From assembly GCA_949128115.1 (NCBI GenBank), contig OX421967.1, positions 27,234,635 to 27,298,634 of the forward strand: 64,000 nucleotides of DNA. Direction: 5' to 3'. Shown one piece after another: positions 11,797 through 21,168 of this stretch. The stretch comes from Anaspis maculata (Eukaryota > Arthropoda > Insecta > Coleoptera > Scraptiidae). The notes beneath the pieces are model-generated. The model was given only the letters and a program-made list of their open reading frames with translations, was not told where the DNA came from and did not search any database. Within the stretch, counting starts at the first letter, position 1. The number at the start of each line of letters is the position of its first letter. A program made the translations under genes and the position numbers.

Positions 11797-12017
11797 ATCT
11801 AACATCTTTTGCTGTCAGATGGCCCAAAATCAAGATATTCGGCAAAAGCCACGCTGGTGCACTTCTTGTTGATGATAGCGACATGACGCCGACATTTCCG
11901 AAAGGGGGAAAATTAGTATGTCAAAACCTAAGCCACACAGATCGTTTTAAGCTAGTTTCCAGCCAGGAAACAATTATTTCGTTATTGAGCTGATTTTTGC
12001 TCCCTGGCGCCTGGGCT

Positions 12018-12274
12018 ATGAGGAAGTATGACAAATCAGTGAAAATTATGAAAGTTGCATTTTTTTGTTTGGGGGCGGGAGCTGGAGGCGGCGACTAATC
12101 AAAAGTGACCTATCTCTTCCCATTTTTAGTCATCTATACATATAGCAAAAGAATTAGATCGTTTATCTTCAGGTTTATGTTTTACATTTATCTCTTACTT
12201 TGGGGGCGGCGTGTGGGAGCGGCAGAGTTTGGCAAAGAAATTCTTGCACAGCTTGAGCTGGGAGTTAATCTATT
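12018..12274 (+). repeat. Second unit of the about 255-bp tandem array
   Basis: The landmarks GGGGGCGGGAGCTGGAGGCG (12070) and TGGGGGCGGCGTGTGGGAGC (about 12200) are both present. The unit is interrupted at about 12275 by a concentric palindrome and resumes near 13540. Confidence 0.75.
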
Positions 12275-13540
12275 AGTGTACTTGAAATAGTAAAAAATTA
12301 TCTCTTGCTTGTAGAAAGTAGTTCTCAAATGGTTTTTTGCTATGTGGTTAGCTTATCCCCACCTGTTCAACATGTTAAAAGCATACATCCCTGTGACGCG
12401 TACTTAGCATACAGGGTGAAAATTGAAAAATAAATCTTTGAATTTTTTTATTTTGGTGAAACAATCCTCGAGAGAAACAGTCTCTCATTATTTAGCAACC
12501 TTATAGTCTCCTATTGAACATTTGAAAAATGTACCCCTCCATAGTCCCTGGTATCATACGTACAGGGTGGAATCAATTTTTTTTTCAATGTTTTTTATCT
12601 TCATCAAATCAATCTAGACAAAAGCCAATTCCAGCTCTGTTACAAGTCTTTAATATCTCATTCAAGATATAAGAATGTCACATTCCTCAAACTCCCTAAA
12701 CACAACCTACAGGATGAAACATACTTTTTTTTTTCTCCTCTGGATAAAATTGATCAGGATAATTATCTTATCTGGTTTACTGGAAAGCTCAGAGCTTCCC
12801 GCAAGCCATATAAAAATTTTGCATTTCTAATATCACTCTAACTTGATATACAGGATGAATTATTATGTTGCTTCAGCTTTTGTTGTGCAAAGAGTTGCTA
12901 AGAAAATTGTTCTTATCAACTCCTCGCACAACCAAAATCGCAAAAATGCTTGATGATACAGTAGCCAGTAGTTGCAGTGATCGCAGAAATGTAAATTTTT
13001 GATATGTTTTGCCAAATACTCTAGGCTCTCCTTTGCAGTGGGTAAGATTATTATCCGAATTGATGTGACCCAGGTAAAAATAAAAGAAAAAAGGGGTGTT
13101 CCACCCTGTATGTCATATTTTAGCAGTTTAAGGAATGTGACATTTTTATATCTTGAATAAGAGATTATAGACTTCTAACAAAAGCGGAATTGGTCTTTGT
13201 CCGAATTGATTTGATCAAGATAAAATTTATTGAAAGGAAAAGATTTCACCCTGTACGTAGAATACCAGCAGCTATCGAGGGGTGAGTTTCTCACACGTTC
13301 AGTGGGAGACCATAAGGTTGCTGAATAATGAGAGGCTGTTTTTTCCGAGAATTATTCCACCGGAATGAAAAAGTTTGAAGATTTATTTTTTAATTTTCAC
13401 CCTGTATACTAAGTATTACGCGTCACAGGGATGTATGCTTTTAACATGTTGAACAAATGGGGATGAGCTAACCATATAGCAAAAAACCGTTTGAGAACTA
13501 CTTTCTTCAAGCAAAAATTCTAATTCAAATATACTATATG
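12275..13540. mobile_element. Concentric palindrome with three CAGGRTG layers
   Basis: The outer arms match in inverted orientation (AGAAAGTAGTTCTCAAA near 12320 against 13500). Inside are three concentric TA-flanked terminal pairs: 12412 with 13404, 12563 with 13253, and 12710 (CAGGATG) with 13108. Each ring is itself an inverted repeat, so this is a stack of hairpin MITEs. No ORF of note is present. The endpoints are approximate to about 10 bp. Confidence 0.8.
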
Positions 13541-13696
13541 TTTGAGGTAACATTAACATCCAAATCAGTGAAAATTGTTGGAAGTTGCACTTTTTTCTTT
13601 TGGGGGCGGAAGCTGGAGGCGGCGCCATATCAAAAGTAGCCTATACTTTCCCATTTTTAGTCAGCTATCCATATAGCGGAAAAATTAGATCGTTAT
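13541..13696 (+). repeat. Third array unit, left part
   Basis: The landmark GGGGGCGGAAGCTGGAGGCG lies near 13605. The unit ends GATCGTTAT, where a LINE is inserted, and continues at 17678 (GTTATGTCTTTGG). The two parts join in register at about 261 bp. Confidence 0.75.
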
Positions 13697-16600
13697 AATA
13701 ATACTTTATTTTCATCGTACACAAGATACAGAAAACACCCAACAGGTAAATAACCCAGTTAAAGGATGAAAACAATATAAAAACAAGTTGATACAACAGA
13801 ACAAAGCAAAAGACAGCCACAAATAAACAAACATCTAAAATACATTCAATATGTCCTGCCTGCTACAACAAAACAAATCGAGCCTATCTTCAACTTCACT
13901 ATAGCGAGAATACATTTTATACAATGGTGCTGATAAAAGTATATTTGTCCTTGCAGTAGGCATGTTAAAAATATTATTACGTCGAGACGAGATGCGTGGA
14001 ACCCTATACTCCACCCGATCCGTCAACGAAGAGCAGTCAATATTACCATTTAAAATCTTAAACAAAAACAACACAGCACCAGCATCTCTCCGACTTCTGA
14101 GCAATTTCATATTAAAGCGGTTAAGTAAAAGTTCTTGGGGAAATCCCCGAGGAGGATAGAAACCGTCCATAAGGCGAGAGGCTGCCTTCAGAAAGCGCCG
14201 CTGTATATTTTCAAGATCAGAAATATACACCCTATAAATAGGATCCCAGACAAGGGAGGCATACTCTAATCGTGATCTGACGAATGCATTGTACAACACA
14301 CGCAAGGTTTCAAAATTTCTGAAGCCAGCCCCGTTCCGCAAAACAAAGCCCAGACCCCGAAAGGCAGAGGCCGTCACCAATTCAACGTGCTTTGCGAAAG
14401 TGAGCCTGGAGTCGAAGGTAACGCCCAGATCTTTGACATGTTCAGGTCTCTGCAAGACAATGTCACCCAGAGTGTAATCGTACAGTATAATGTCACTCTT
14501 GCGAGTAAAAGTCATCACATTACACTTAGAAGCATTCAGACACAGCCCATTCTCTCCACACCACTCACGAACAACCACCAAATCGCGCTGCAAAGCAAGG
14601 CAATCCTCGACCGTCTTCACTTCACGAAACAACTTAAGGTCGTCCGCATAAAGAAGCGACTCCATCGAGATCTTGGCAAGGATATCATTAATGAAGATGT
14701 TAAAAAACATCGGGCCCAACACGGATCCCTGAGGAACACCGGATGGCTGGTGATAATACGAGGATTTGAAACCATTATGTTGGACAAACTGTAGTCTATC
14801 CTGGAGATATGATTTAACAAGTTCAACAAGAGCGTCCGAGAAACCGAAGTTTTGGAGCTTACTACACAAGATTTTATGATTTATGGTATCAAATGCACTC
14901 GTAAAATCAGTATATATGACATCAACCTGGCCCCTTCTGTCAAGAACTTCACATAAGAATTGAGTTTTAACAGCCAAGTTGGTCACAGTGGAACGACCCC
15001 TCAAGAATCCGTGCTGAAGGGGAGATAGATAACAGGATACATGTCGGTAAACGGCCTTGTGAAATACGTGCTCAAAAACCTTACCAAAATTGCAGAGAAT
15101 CGATATAGGGCGATAGTTTACTATGTCTGTTTTGTCACCCTTTTTGTAAACTGGACATACTCTAGAGACCTTCCAGAAATCAGGAAAGCTGGATGTGTCA
15201 AAAATAAGATTGAAAATATAAGCCAGTGGCTTCGTCAGGCTCGAAGTGCAGTCTCCAAGAAGAAAAGCGGGAAGCAAGTCCGGACCCGCAGTCATGTTAG
15301 GTGCCAACTTTTTTATAGCCACACAAACGTCACCCTCCGTCACCCTAATCCTCCCAATGGGTACAGCGTCCGGAGCAGTGTCCAGGGTCCCACCACCAGA
15401 ACCATCACGGCGGGAGAATGTAGATGAAAAGTGCCGAGCAAATCTGTCAACTATGACCTGCGGATCGTCGAAAATGTCACCATCGTAAGACATACGAGAC
15501 GGAACGGCTTGCGTACCGGTTTTTTCATTAACAAATGACCAAAAACTACGTGGGTTTGACTGCAATTCACTCTCGCACTTCTCTCGATACTCCAGATAAC
15601 ACATCTCAATATCATGCTTCAGTTCACTTCTGAATGCAGAAAACCTTTCATAATCGGTCACGGAACCTGTACGCTTATACCTCTCGAAAAGTGAACTTTT
15701 TCTTTTAATGTCTTTTAGAATCTTGCTATTGAACCAAGGCGGACATTTCCGAGTGACATTTTTTTTCTTCTTCTTGGGAACGTGAACATCTAAAACAGAA
15801 TACAGAACTCTGTAAAACTCACCAACCACTGAATTAACGTCCCCACACGTAGAGAGGAAAGACCAATCAATTGAATTCAACGATTCATACAGCCCAACAT
15901 AATTTGCTTTTTTAAAATTATACTCTTCGCCCACGGACACAGGAAAACACTCGTGAGACCTGCTTCCAGTATGCACCTTGACACTCAAAGCAGGATGGTG
16001 ATCATCAACAGGCACCATGGGTTCCACAGCATCATCAACAATAGCTTTTCTGTTAGAAAAAACCAAATCAAGTAGCCTTTCATTTTTGTTTAAAATCATA
16101 TTGTGCTGAGTCAATTCATAAAACATCATCAATCTAGAAATCTGAGTCACATTATGGGAGGGGGTGATATTTTCAGCACAAGAAACATATTCTGGCAAGT
16201 TAAAATCACCAAGGATTACTATTTTGCTATCATACAAACACTGCAGCGCAAGCAACGCCTCGACAAGCAAATCATATTCAACATTTGTACATGACGGTGG
16301 AATATACACAGTAATAATCATTATAGACTCAAAATTTAATTTAACTTCAACAGCCACAACATCAATATTATCAACAGCGCTAAACAAATCACAGACGGAA
16401 TATATATCAATAGGTCGCGCCTTAAGCTGCTTTCGAATGGCCAGAGCAACTCCTCCACCTCTTTTATTACCATTTCCGTTAAGGGAATTACGATCGCATC
16501 TAAAAACATCATAACAATGCAAAAAAAACAGTTCATCACTAGAAATTCCGCAATGCAGCCACGTTTCAGTCAGTGCAAAACAATCGTATCTGTCGCCAAC

Positions 16601-17677
16601 AGATAAAACAGAATTGTAAAACTGTACAGTCTTGGATCTTAGTCCTCGCACATTTTGGTAATAAATGTGCAAGAATTTTGACGGGGGTGTTGGCCTGCCT
16701 GAGTGGGTGTCCTCAGCACCATGCAGCAGTTTCTCCGGGTGATTGGAGGTCCCGACACCTAGTCCAGAATGGGCAGGTACATTCTCCGCTGGTTCCGAAC
16801 TTACTTCGGCGCCGTCGTCGAGCGTCGCCTCGAGAAAAAACGGGATACACAAACACCAGCAGGCCACAATACTGGGTCTAAAGCTGCATCCAAACCAGTG
16901 GCATATACAGATACCTTGAAGGAAGCGTATTCGTCAGGATGGCGCGACGTAAGGTCCTCCACAAGTACCTCTGGAAATTTTGATTTCAAAAGCATAGCCA
17001 GTTGTTCCTTTTTTGTTTCTGGGTGAAATCTGTAAGCATGAATATGAGCAAATCTAGGTACTCCTCTGGGCAGATCACTCAATTCAGCCTGACCAGTCCC
17101 CATAACCACTGGATTCCTGGGTTTAGATTTACGCTTTTCAACCTTCTGCCATTTAGCTTCTTCGCTTATTCGATTTGTATTGGAAGCTTGAGTCACGGGG
17201 GCAGAGCTGCCAGTCACACCGCCAACAGGGCCCACTCGGCTCTTAATTTGGGCATTGTCAGGCTTTTGCTCAAGTCCTATTTTCAAATCTGCGGATCTGT
17301 TATTGTTTTGGAGCGACGGCGACAACCCTGGTATCTCGGCTATTTGCGGTTTTTGCTTCGGCTTATCAACTTTAGCTTGACTGGCTTGGTTTTTACCAGT
17401 TACGAGTTCGTTCTTTTGATGCAGTTCTTCTATGTTACTTTCCTTCGCATTATGTTTCATCAACATAATGTGGTCTTCCAGGATTCGGATCTTATCACGC
17501 AGTTCATCTATGATGATGTCCTTCTGCCGGATGATGTAGCTGACTACTCCTTTATTGAGCCATTCTTCGGTTGGAGGTTCCGATTCCAATGCACTGGTCA
17601 AAGTTTTCAGGTCCCCCTCTTCGCCCTCGCAGCAAAGTAAGGTACCGTCGTCGAAAATTTTTACATAGCTACACAGT
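13697..17677 (-). mobile_element. Jockey/CR1-type non-LTR retrotransposon, nearly full length
   Basis: The insertion splits a tandem-repeat unit and is flanked by a short duplication, GTTAT, at 13692-13696 and 17678-17682. Read on the minus strand it runs ORF1, ORF2, then a 3' UTR ending AATAAAGTATTATTATA without a long poly(A). Both ORFs are open. Sequence upstream of ORF1 is essentially absent, so the element is probably 5'-truncated within ORF1. The clade is a judgement from protein flavour (endonuclease plus reverse transcriptase, small ORF1). Confidence 0.88.
13835..16867 (-). CDS. LINE ORF2: endonuclease plus reverse transcriptase
   Basis: A 1010-residue open frame. An AP-like endonuclease domain occupies about residues 65-290 (YYQNVRGLRSKT, the TETWL motif, VVAVEVKLN, ILGDFNLPEY, and a DHHPALSV segment). 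A reverse transcriptase domain follows at about 490-770, with VCPVYKKGDKTDIVNYRPIS, HGFLRGRSTVTNL, YTDFTSAFDTINH, QGSVLGPMFFNIFIND and the catalytic YADDLKLF. The C-terminal part is typical of insect jockey/CR1 elements. No RNase H motif was noticed. It overlaps ORF1 by 67 bp. The frame is uninterrupted, so it is potentially functional in target-primed reverse transcription. Confidence 0.92.
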   Translation of the reverse strand: MACWCLCIPFFLEATLDDGAEVSSEPAENVPAHSGLGVGTSNHPEKLLHGAEDTHSGRPTPPSKFLHIYYQNVRGLRSKTVQFYNSVLSVGDRYDCFALTETWLHCGISSDELFFLHCYDVFRCDRNSLNGNGNKRGGGVALAIRKQLKARPIDIYSVCDLFSAVDNIDVVAVEVKLNFESIMIITVYIPPSCTNVEYDLLVEALLALQCLYDSKIVILGDFNLPEYVSCAENITPSHNVTQISRLMMFYELTQHNMILNKNERLLDLVFSNRKAIVDDAVEPMVPVDDHHPALSVKVHTGSRSHECFPVSVGEEYNFKKANYVGLYESLNSIDWSFLSTCGDVNSVVGEFYRVLYSVLDVHVPKKKKKNVTRKCPPWFNSKILKDIKRKSSLFERYKRTGSVTDYERFSAFRSELKHDIEMCYLEYREKCESELQSNPRSFWSFVNEKTGTQAVPSRMSYDGDIFDDPQVIVDRFARHFSSTFSRRDGSGGGTLDTAPDAVPIGRIRVTEGDVCVAIKKLAPNMTAGPDLLPAFLLGDCTSSLTKPLAYIFNLIFDTSSFPDFWKVSRVCPVYKKGDKTDIVNYRPISILCNFGKVFEHVFHKAVYRHVSCYLSPLQHGFLRGRSTVTNLAVKTQFLCEVLDRRGQVDVIYTDFTSAFDTINHKILCSKLQNFGFSDALVELVKSYLQDRLQFVQHNGFKSSYYHQPSGVPQGSVLGPMFFNIFINDILAKISMESLLYADDLKLFREVKTVEDCLALQRDLVVVREWCGENGLCLNASKCNVMTFTRKSDIILYDYTLGDIVLQRPEHVKDLGVTFDSRLTFAKHVELVTASAFRGLGFVLRNGAGFRNFETLRVLYNAFVRSRLEYASLVWDPIYRVYISDLENIQRRFLKAASRLMDGFYPPRGFPQELLLNRFNMKLLRSRRDAGAVLFLFKILNGNIDCSSLTDRVEYRVPRISSRRNNIFNMPTARTNILLSAPLYKMYSRYSEVEDRLDLFCCSRQDILNVF

Positions 17678-17709
17678 GTTATGTCTTTGGGTTTGTGTTT
17701 TTCATTCAT
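16801..17709 (-). CDS. LINE ORF1 (nucleic-acid-binding, gag-like), 5' end borrowed from flank
   Basis: This 302-codon frame ends with an RRM-like segment rich in basic and aromatic residues (FHPETKKEQLAMLLKSKF ... YASFKVSVYATGLDAAL). A coiled-coil-like stretch precedes it (IIDELRDKIRILEDHIMLM, about residues 65-90), then a long polar Lys/Pro/Gln linker. The first ATG (17707-17709) and about ten codons lie in the flanking 255-bp repeat, outside the LINE boundary at 17677. The native start is therefore lost. In related LINEs, ORF1 coats the RNA. Confidence 0.75.
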   Translation of the reverse strand: MNEKHKPKDITLCSYVKIFDDGTLLCCEGEEGDLKTLTSALESEPPTEEWLNKGVVSYIIRQKDIIIDELRDKIRILEDHIMLMKHNAKESNIEELHQKNELVTGKNQASQAKVDKPKQKPQIAEIPGLSPSLQNNNRSADLKIGLEQKPDNAQIKSRVGPVGGVTGSSAPVTQASNTNRISEEAKWQKVEKRKSKPRNPVVMGTGQAELSDLPRGVPRFAHIHAYRFHPETKKEQLAMLLKSKFPEVLVEDLTSRHPDEYASFKVSVYATGLDAALDPVLWPAGVCVSRFFSRRRSTTAPK

Positions 17710-18480
17710 CTCTCACTTTAAGGGCAGCGTTTGGGTGCGGCAGCATTCGGCAAAGTAACTGTTGCACAGTTTGAGTTGGGAGTTTCTAAATGTTTAAGGA
17801 AATATGACAATCAGTGAAAATTGTGAAAGTTGCTTTTTTTTGTTTGGGGGGCGGGAGCTGGAGGCGGCGGTTAATCAAAAGTGGCCTATCTTTTCCCATT
17901 TTCAGCAAGCTATCTTAATAGCGAAAGAATTAGATCGCTATGTTTTACATTCATCTCTTGCTTTGGGGGCGGCGTGTGGGAGCGGCAGAGTTTGGCAAAG
18001 AAATTTTTGCACAGTTTGAGTTGACACTTTCTTAATGTTTGAGGTAACATCAACATCTAAATGAGTCTAAATTGTTGAAAGTTGCACTTTTTCTCTTTTG
18101 GGGGCGGAAGCTGGAGGCGGCGCCATATCACAAGTAGCCTATCCTTTCCCATTTTTAGTCAGCTATCTATATAGCGAAAGACTTAGGTCGTTATGTCTTC
18201 GGGTTCATGTTTTCCATTTATCTCATACTTTGGGGGCGGCGTGTGGGAGCGGCAGCTTTCGGCTAAGCAAATGTTGCACAATTTGAGTTGGCAGTTTCTA
18301 AGTGTTTGAGAGAACATCTCAATCAGTAAAATTGTGAAAGTTGCACTATTTGTCGTTTGGGGGCAGAATCTGGGGGCGGCGACTAACCAAAAGTAGCCTA
18401 TCCTTTTCCATCTTTAGTCAGCTGTTCATATACCGAAAGAATTAGATCGCTATGTCTTCGGGTTTATGTTTTTCATTTCA
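17678..18480 (+). repeat. Tandem array, about 255-bp units (rest of unit 3 to unit 6)
   Basis: The landmark G-rich box recurs at 17848, 18102 and 18360, a spacing of 254 and 258 bp. The second box (TGGGGGCGGCGTGTGGGAGC) recurs near 17966 and 18233. The conserved string AGAATTAGATCG occurs in several units. Units are about 80-90% alike by eye. Short open frames here are by-products of the repeat. Confidence 0.85.
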
Positions 18481-20170
18481 AAGTGATTGGGGGCAGTTTT
18501 TAGCAATTTTTTCATATCGGCGGCGCATATTGAAGGCAAAATGTTTCTGGGCTTACGTTTATAAGTGGCAACTATATATTATCCATAAAATGAGAACACC
18601 AGAGCGGTAGGTCTAGGAGAAATTGCAATATCATGTTATTTCAAGTTTATCGGGGGCGGTTTTCTCTATGTTGGCGGCGCAATATAGACATTCAATATAG
18701 CCTAGCCCTCCTTTGGGAGTGGCAGCTATGTAACAGCGAAAAAATTAGAAAGCTAGGGCGTCTAGTTTTGGAGGAGTTCGAGGAACGGCCGGACGGACGG
18801 ACAAAGCGGTTGCAATAGCGATTTTCATCAAGATGGAAAATGCGCTAAGAATTACCATGAGCGAGCATGTCCCTCAAAGTAAGGGTCTTTACGATGGGTT
18901 AAATTAAAAAATATATTCAAGGTTATATATAGGTACATTATGTGAAAATTCAACCCATCAACTATAATCTTTTTATGGTCAACAACAACAATAGTGGGTA
19001 AAAATTATATTTCCAGTTTTCACTAGGGGGTGGGTACTTTGTTTCATCCTCGATTTCATCTTATTAGGAGAGCTCTAAAAAATTTCAGCAGCAGGTGATA
19101 AGAAACTAACTTCAAAGTCGATGTTTCAAGGTTGCATATCGAGGGCTTCACGGCAGTACCTCGTAACTGAAAAATGGAACTTTTTACAGGAGAGCAAATA
19201 CAACTGATTTAAAGTCCAGGAATAGTACAGAAAACTACGATATTTTGCATTGTTATCAAAGAACAGTTATTGTTTATTGTCAATTCCTATGCTATTGGAT
19301 TTTAAATACGTTTTTTGCGCACCTATAACAAGTTCCATTTTTCAGTTACGAGGTGCTGCCGTGAAGCCCTCGATATCGATATCGAAACAAATGAAGAACT
19401 TTCTGATATGAAAGCTTTTTTGTGCATGAGCAAAAAAAAAGAAGCCTTCTATATGTCCTGTTTTGAGGTAAAAGGCACATTTGAGGTGGCGGTTAAAAGC
19501 GCAAAAACATGTCCTCCTCATTCGCATCCAGCGGTCTCATGTTTGAATTAAAGTAAGAAAGTATGGAGAAAAAAATTATGATGTAGGAGAGATCTTGCGA
19601 CACGCTTGAAGAAACGGATTTTTTTTTTCAAAAACAAAAATATTATATGTCGCAAAATTCAACTGAGACCTTCTTTTTCTTCATATTTTTTAGCGCATTT
19701 CCGCCGCTTTGTCCGTCCGGCGTCCGGTGGTGTCCGTGATTGAGACTCTTCTCAAACCAGACGTCTTACCTTTCAAATTTTTTGCTGATACATAGCTGTC
19801 ACTCTTAAGACCAATCTAGGCTATATTGAATTTTCATATTGCGCCGGCAACAGAGAGGAAACCGCCCCCGTTCAACTTGAAATGAATAACATGAACTCGA
19901 AGACATAGCGATCTGATTCTTTCTCTGATGGATAGCTGGCTAAAAATTAGGAAGAACAGATTGCTTTTGATTTGTCGCACCTCCCAACTTCCGCCTTCAA
20001 ACCAAAAAGTTAGCTTTCACAACTTTCACTGATTGGCATGTTCCCGTTCCCTCAAAAATTTCGAACCTCACAACCATGGAGGTCTCACAACGAAAACTTT
20101 GCAACACTCACGAATGTGCTTTGTCGACGCTGCCGCCACCACACGCCGCGCTGGCCTCAAACTAAGAGAT
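18481..20170. mobile_element. Foldback-like spacer and inverted right arm
   Basis: The left block 18640-18850 (GGGGGCGGTTTTCTCTATG, then GGACGGACGGACAAAGCG) is mirrored at 19690-19890 (CGCTTTGTCCGTCCGG, then AGGAAACCGCCCCCG). Beyond it, 19885-20170 is an inverted, degraded copy of the 255-bp unit (ACATAGCGATCTGATTC, CCGCCACCACACGCC). An inner hairpin pairs 19121-19180 with 19331-19388. Tandem units in inverted orientation around a unique spacer is the layout of foldback (FB/Galileo-type) elements. No transposase was found. Confidence 0.6.
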
Positions 20171-21090
20171 TGTATTTACATTTTACTCCTCCATCTAAGC
20201 CAAAGCAGATTTCAATGTTGGTCTTCCGCTTAATATGTATAACTGAAGTGACTGTGGTAGGACGTCTACGTCGAATTGGTCGACATCCCCATGCGCCGCT
20301 TCCAAATTAAGAAACATAATATTTATAAATCCTTATAAATCAGAAGAGACAGCGATCTAATTCTTCTGCTGAAATTACGTGGTGACTTCAACGGCCGAGC
20401 AACACACATCTGTCTTGTAACTAGTAACTCTAGTAACTAGAAAATCACACGTATACCTAGTTCTTGAAAAAACATGCGGCACTTTCCTCCTTAAATCTAT
20501 CATTTTTCGTGAATATCGCTCTTTTCCCCCCTTCTTTTGACCCTTGTGACCATTATTTTCCCAGCAAGCTGAGTTTTTACTTTTTAGTGAACTTCATTTA
20601 TTGTAGATGCTGTTAGGATCAATACAACTTGAATTACGTTGAGAAACAGTCGAGAAACCTATAGGACTAAAAGTCATCATACTTTTCAGTTTTTTTTCTA
20701 ATTCCGGTCAAACAGATTAATATAAATGATAACCGATAACAGCAGCGGATAGAGAATGTAAAATTAGCCAACCGGCACCTGTTCATCTCCATTACCTTTT
20801 GTAAATAAACTTTGTGTTTGAAATCCAATCATTGCTTTGTCTTCAGTACTGTATCAGTCTCATTGTTTGGTGCTCAAGGTTGTTTTTTTTGGAATTCGGT
20901 CAACAATACTGTGGCGCCCCCGACCATCCAAAAGAACCCCGGCCTATCTCCTCAGACAGACCAATAGTAAGTCGCACCGAGAGGGCAGGAGGCCTTTTTG
21001 GCATGTAACAAGCAACTCTGTGATTAAAGTTAACTCGCTCATGAAAATTTTGGTGGAACCCACAGTAAGTATACATTTGTAGAAAAATTG
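20171..21090. other. Intergenic; possible LTR-retroelement remnant
   Basis: No gene is seen. At 20911-20930 the text ACTGTGGCGCCCCCGACC resembles an insect LTR-end plus tRNA primer-binding site (TGGCGCC...). The preceding 300 bp (with GTAAATAAACTTTG near 20800) could be an LTR. No gag or pol frame and no second LTR were found, so this is only a suggestion. Confidence 0.25.
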
Positions 21091-21105
21091 TTTATTGAAT
21101 TTATT
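21091..21105 (-). terminator. Poly(A) signals of the HCN-like gene
   Basis: Two AATAAA hexamers on the minus strand (21091-21096 and 21100-21105) lie about 65-75 bp past the stop codon at 21169. Confidence 0.7.
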
Positions 21106-21168
21106 TGGCCAAACACAATTTTCAAAGTGGCCCTAATAATTAATGTAAAAATTAGACTATAAACGATT

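Larger units (their letters stand above)
7292..12016. mobile_element. 4.7-kb palindromic element with nested core transposon
   Basis: The ends GCCCAGGCGCCAGGG and CCCTGGCGCCTGGGC are inverted and flanked by TA (7290-7291 and 12017-12018), the Tc1/mariner-type target duplication. The arms stay complementary for more than 1 kb. Two further TA-flanked terminal pairs lie concentrically inside: CAGGGTGTAC at 7791 with its mirror ending 10953, and CAGGGTGATT at 8127 with its mirror ending 10702. The left arm carries an extra small palindrome at 8021-8120. The right arm carries a 548-bp insertion (11249-11796). Only the innermost layer encodes a protein. Confidence 0.8.

Noticed and set aside
17002..17640. 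212-codon plus-strand frame
   Set aside because: It is antisense to LINE ORF1 and has no domain of its own.
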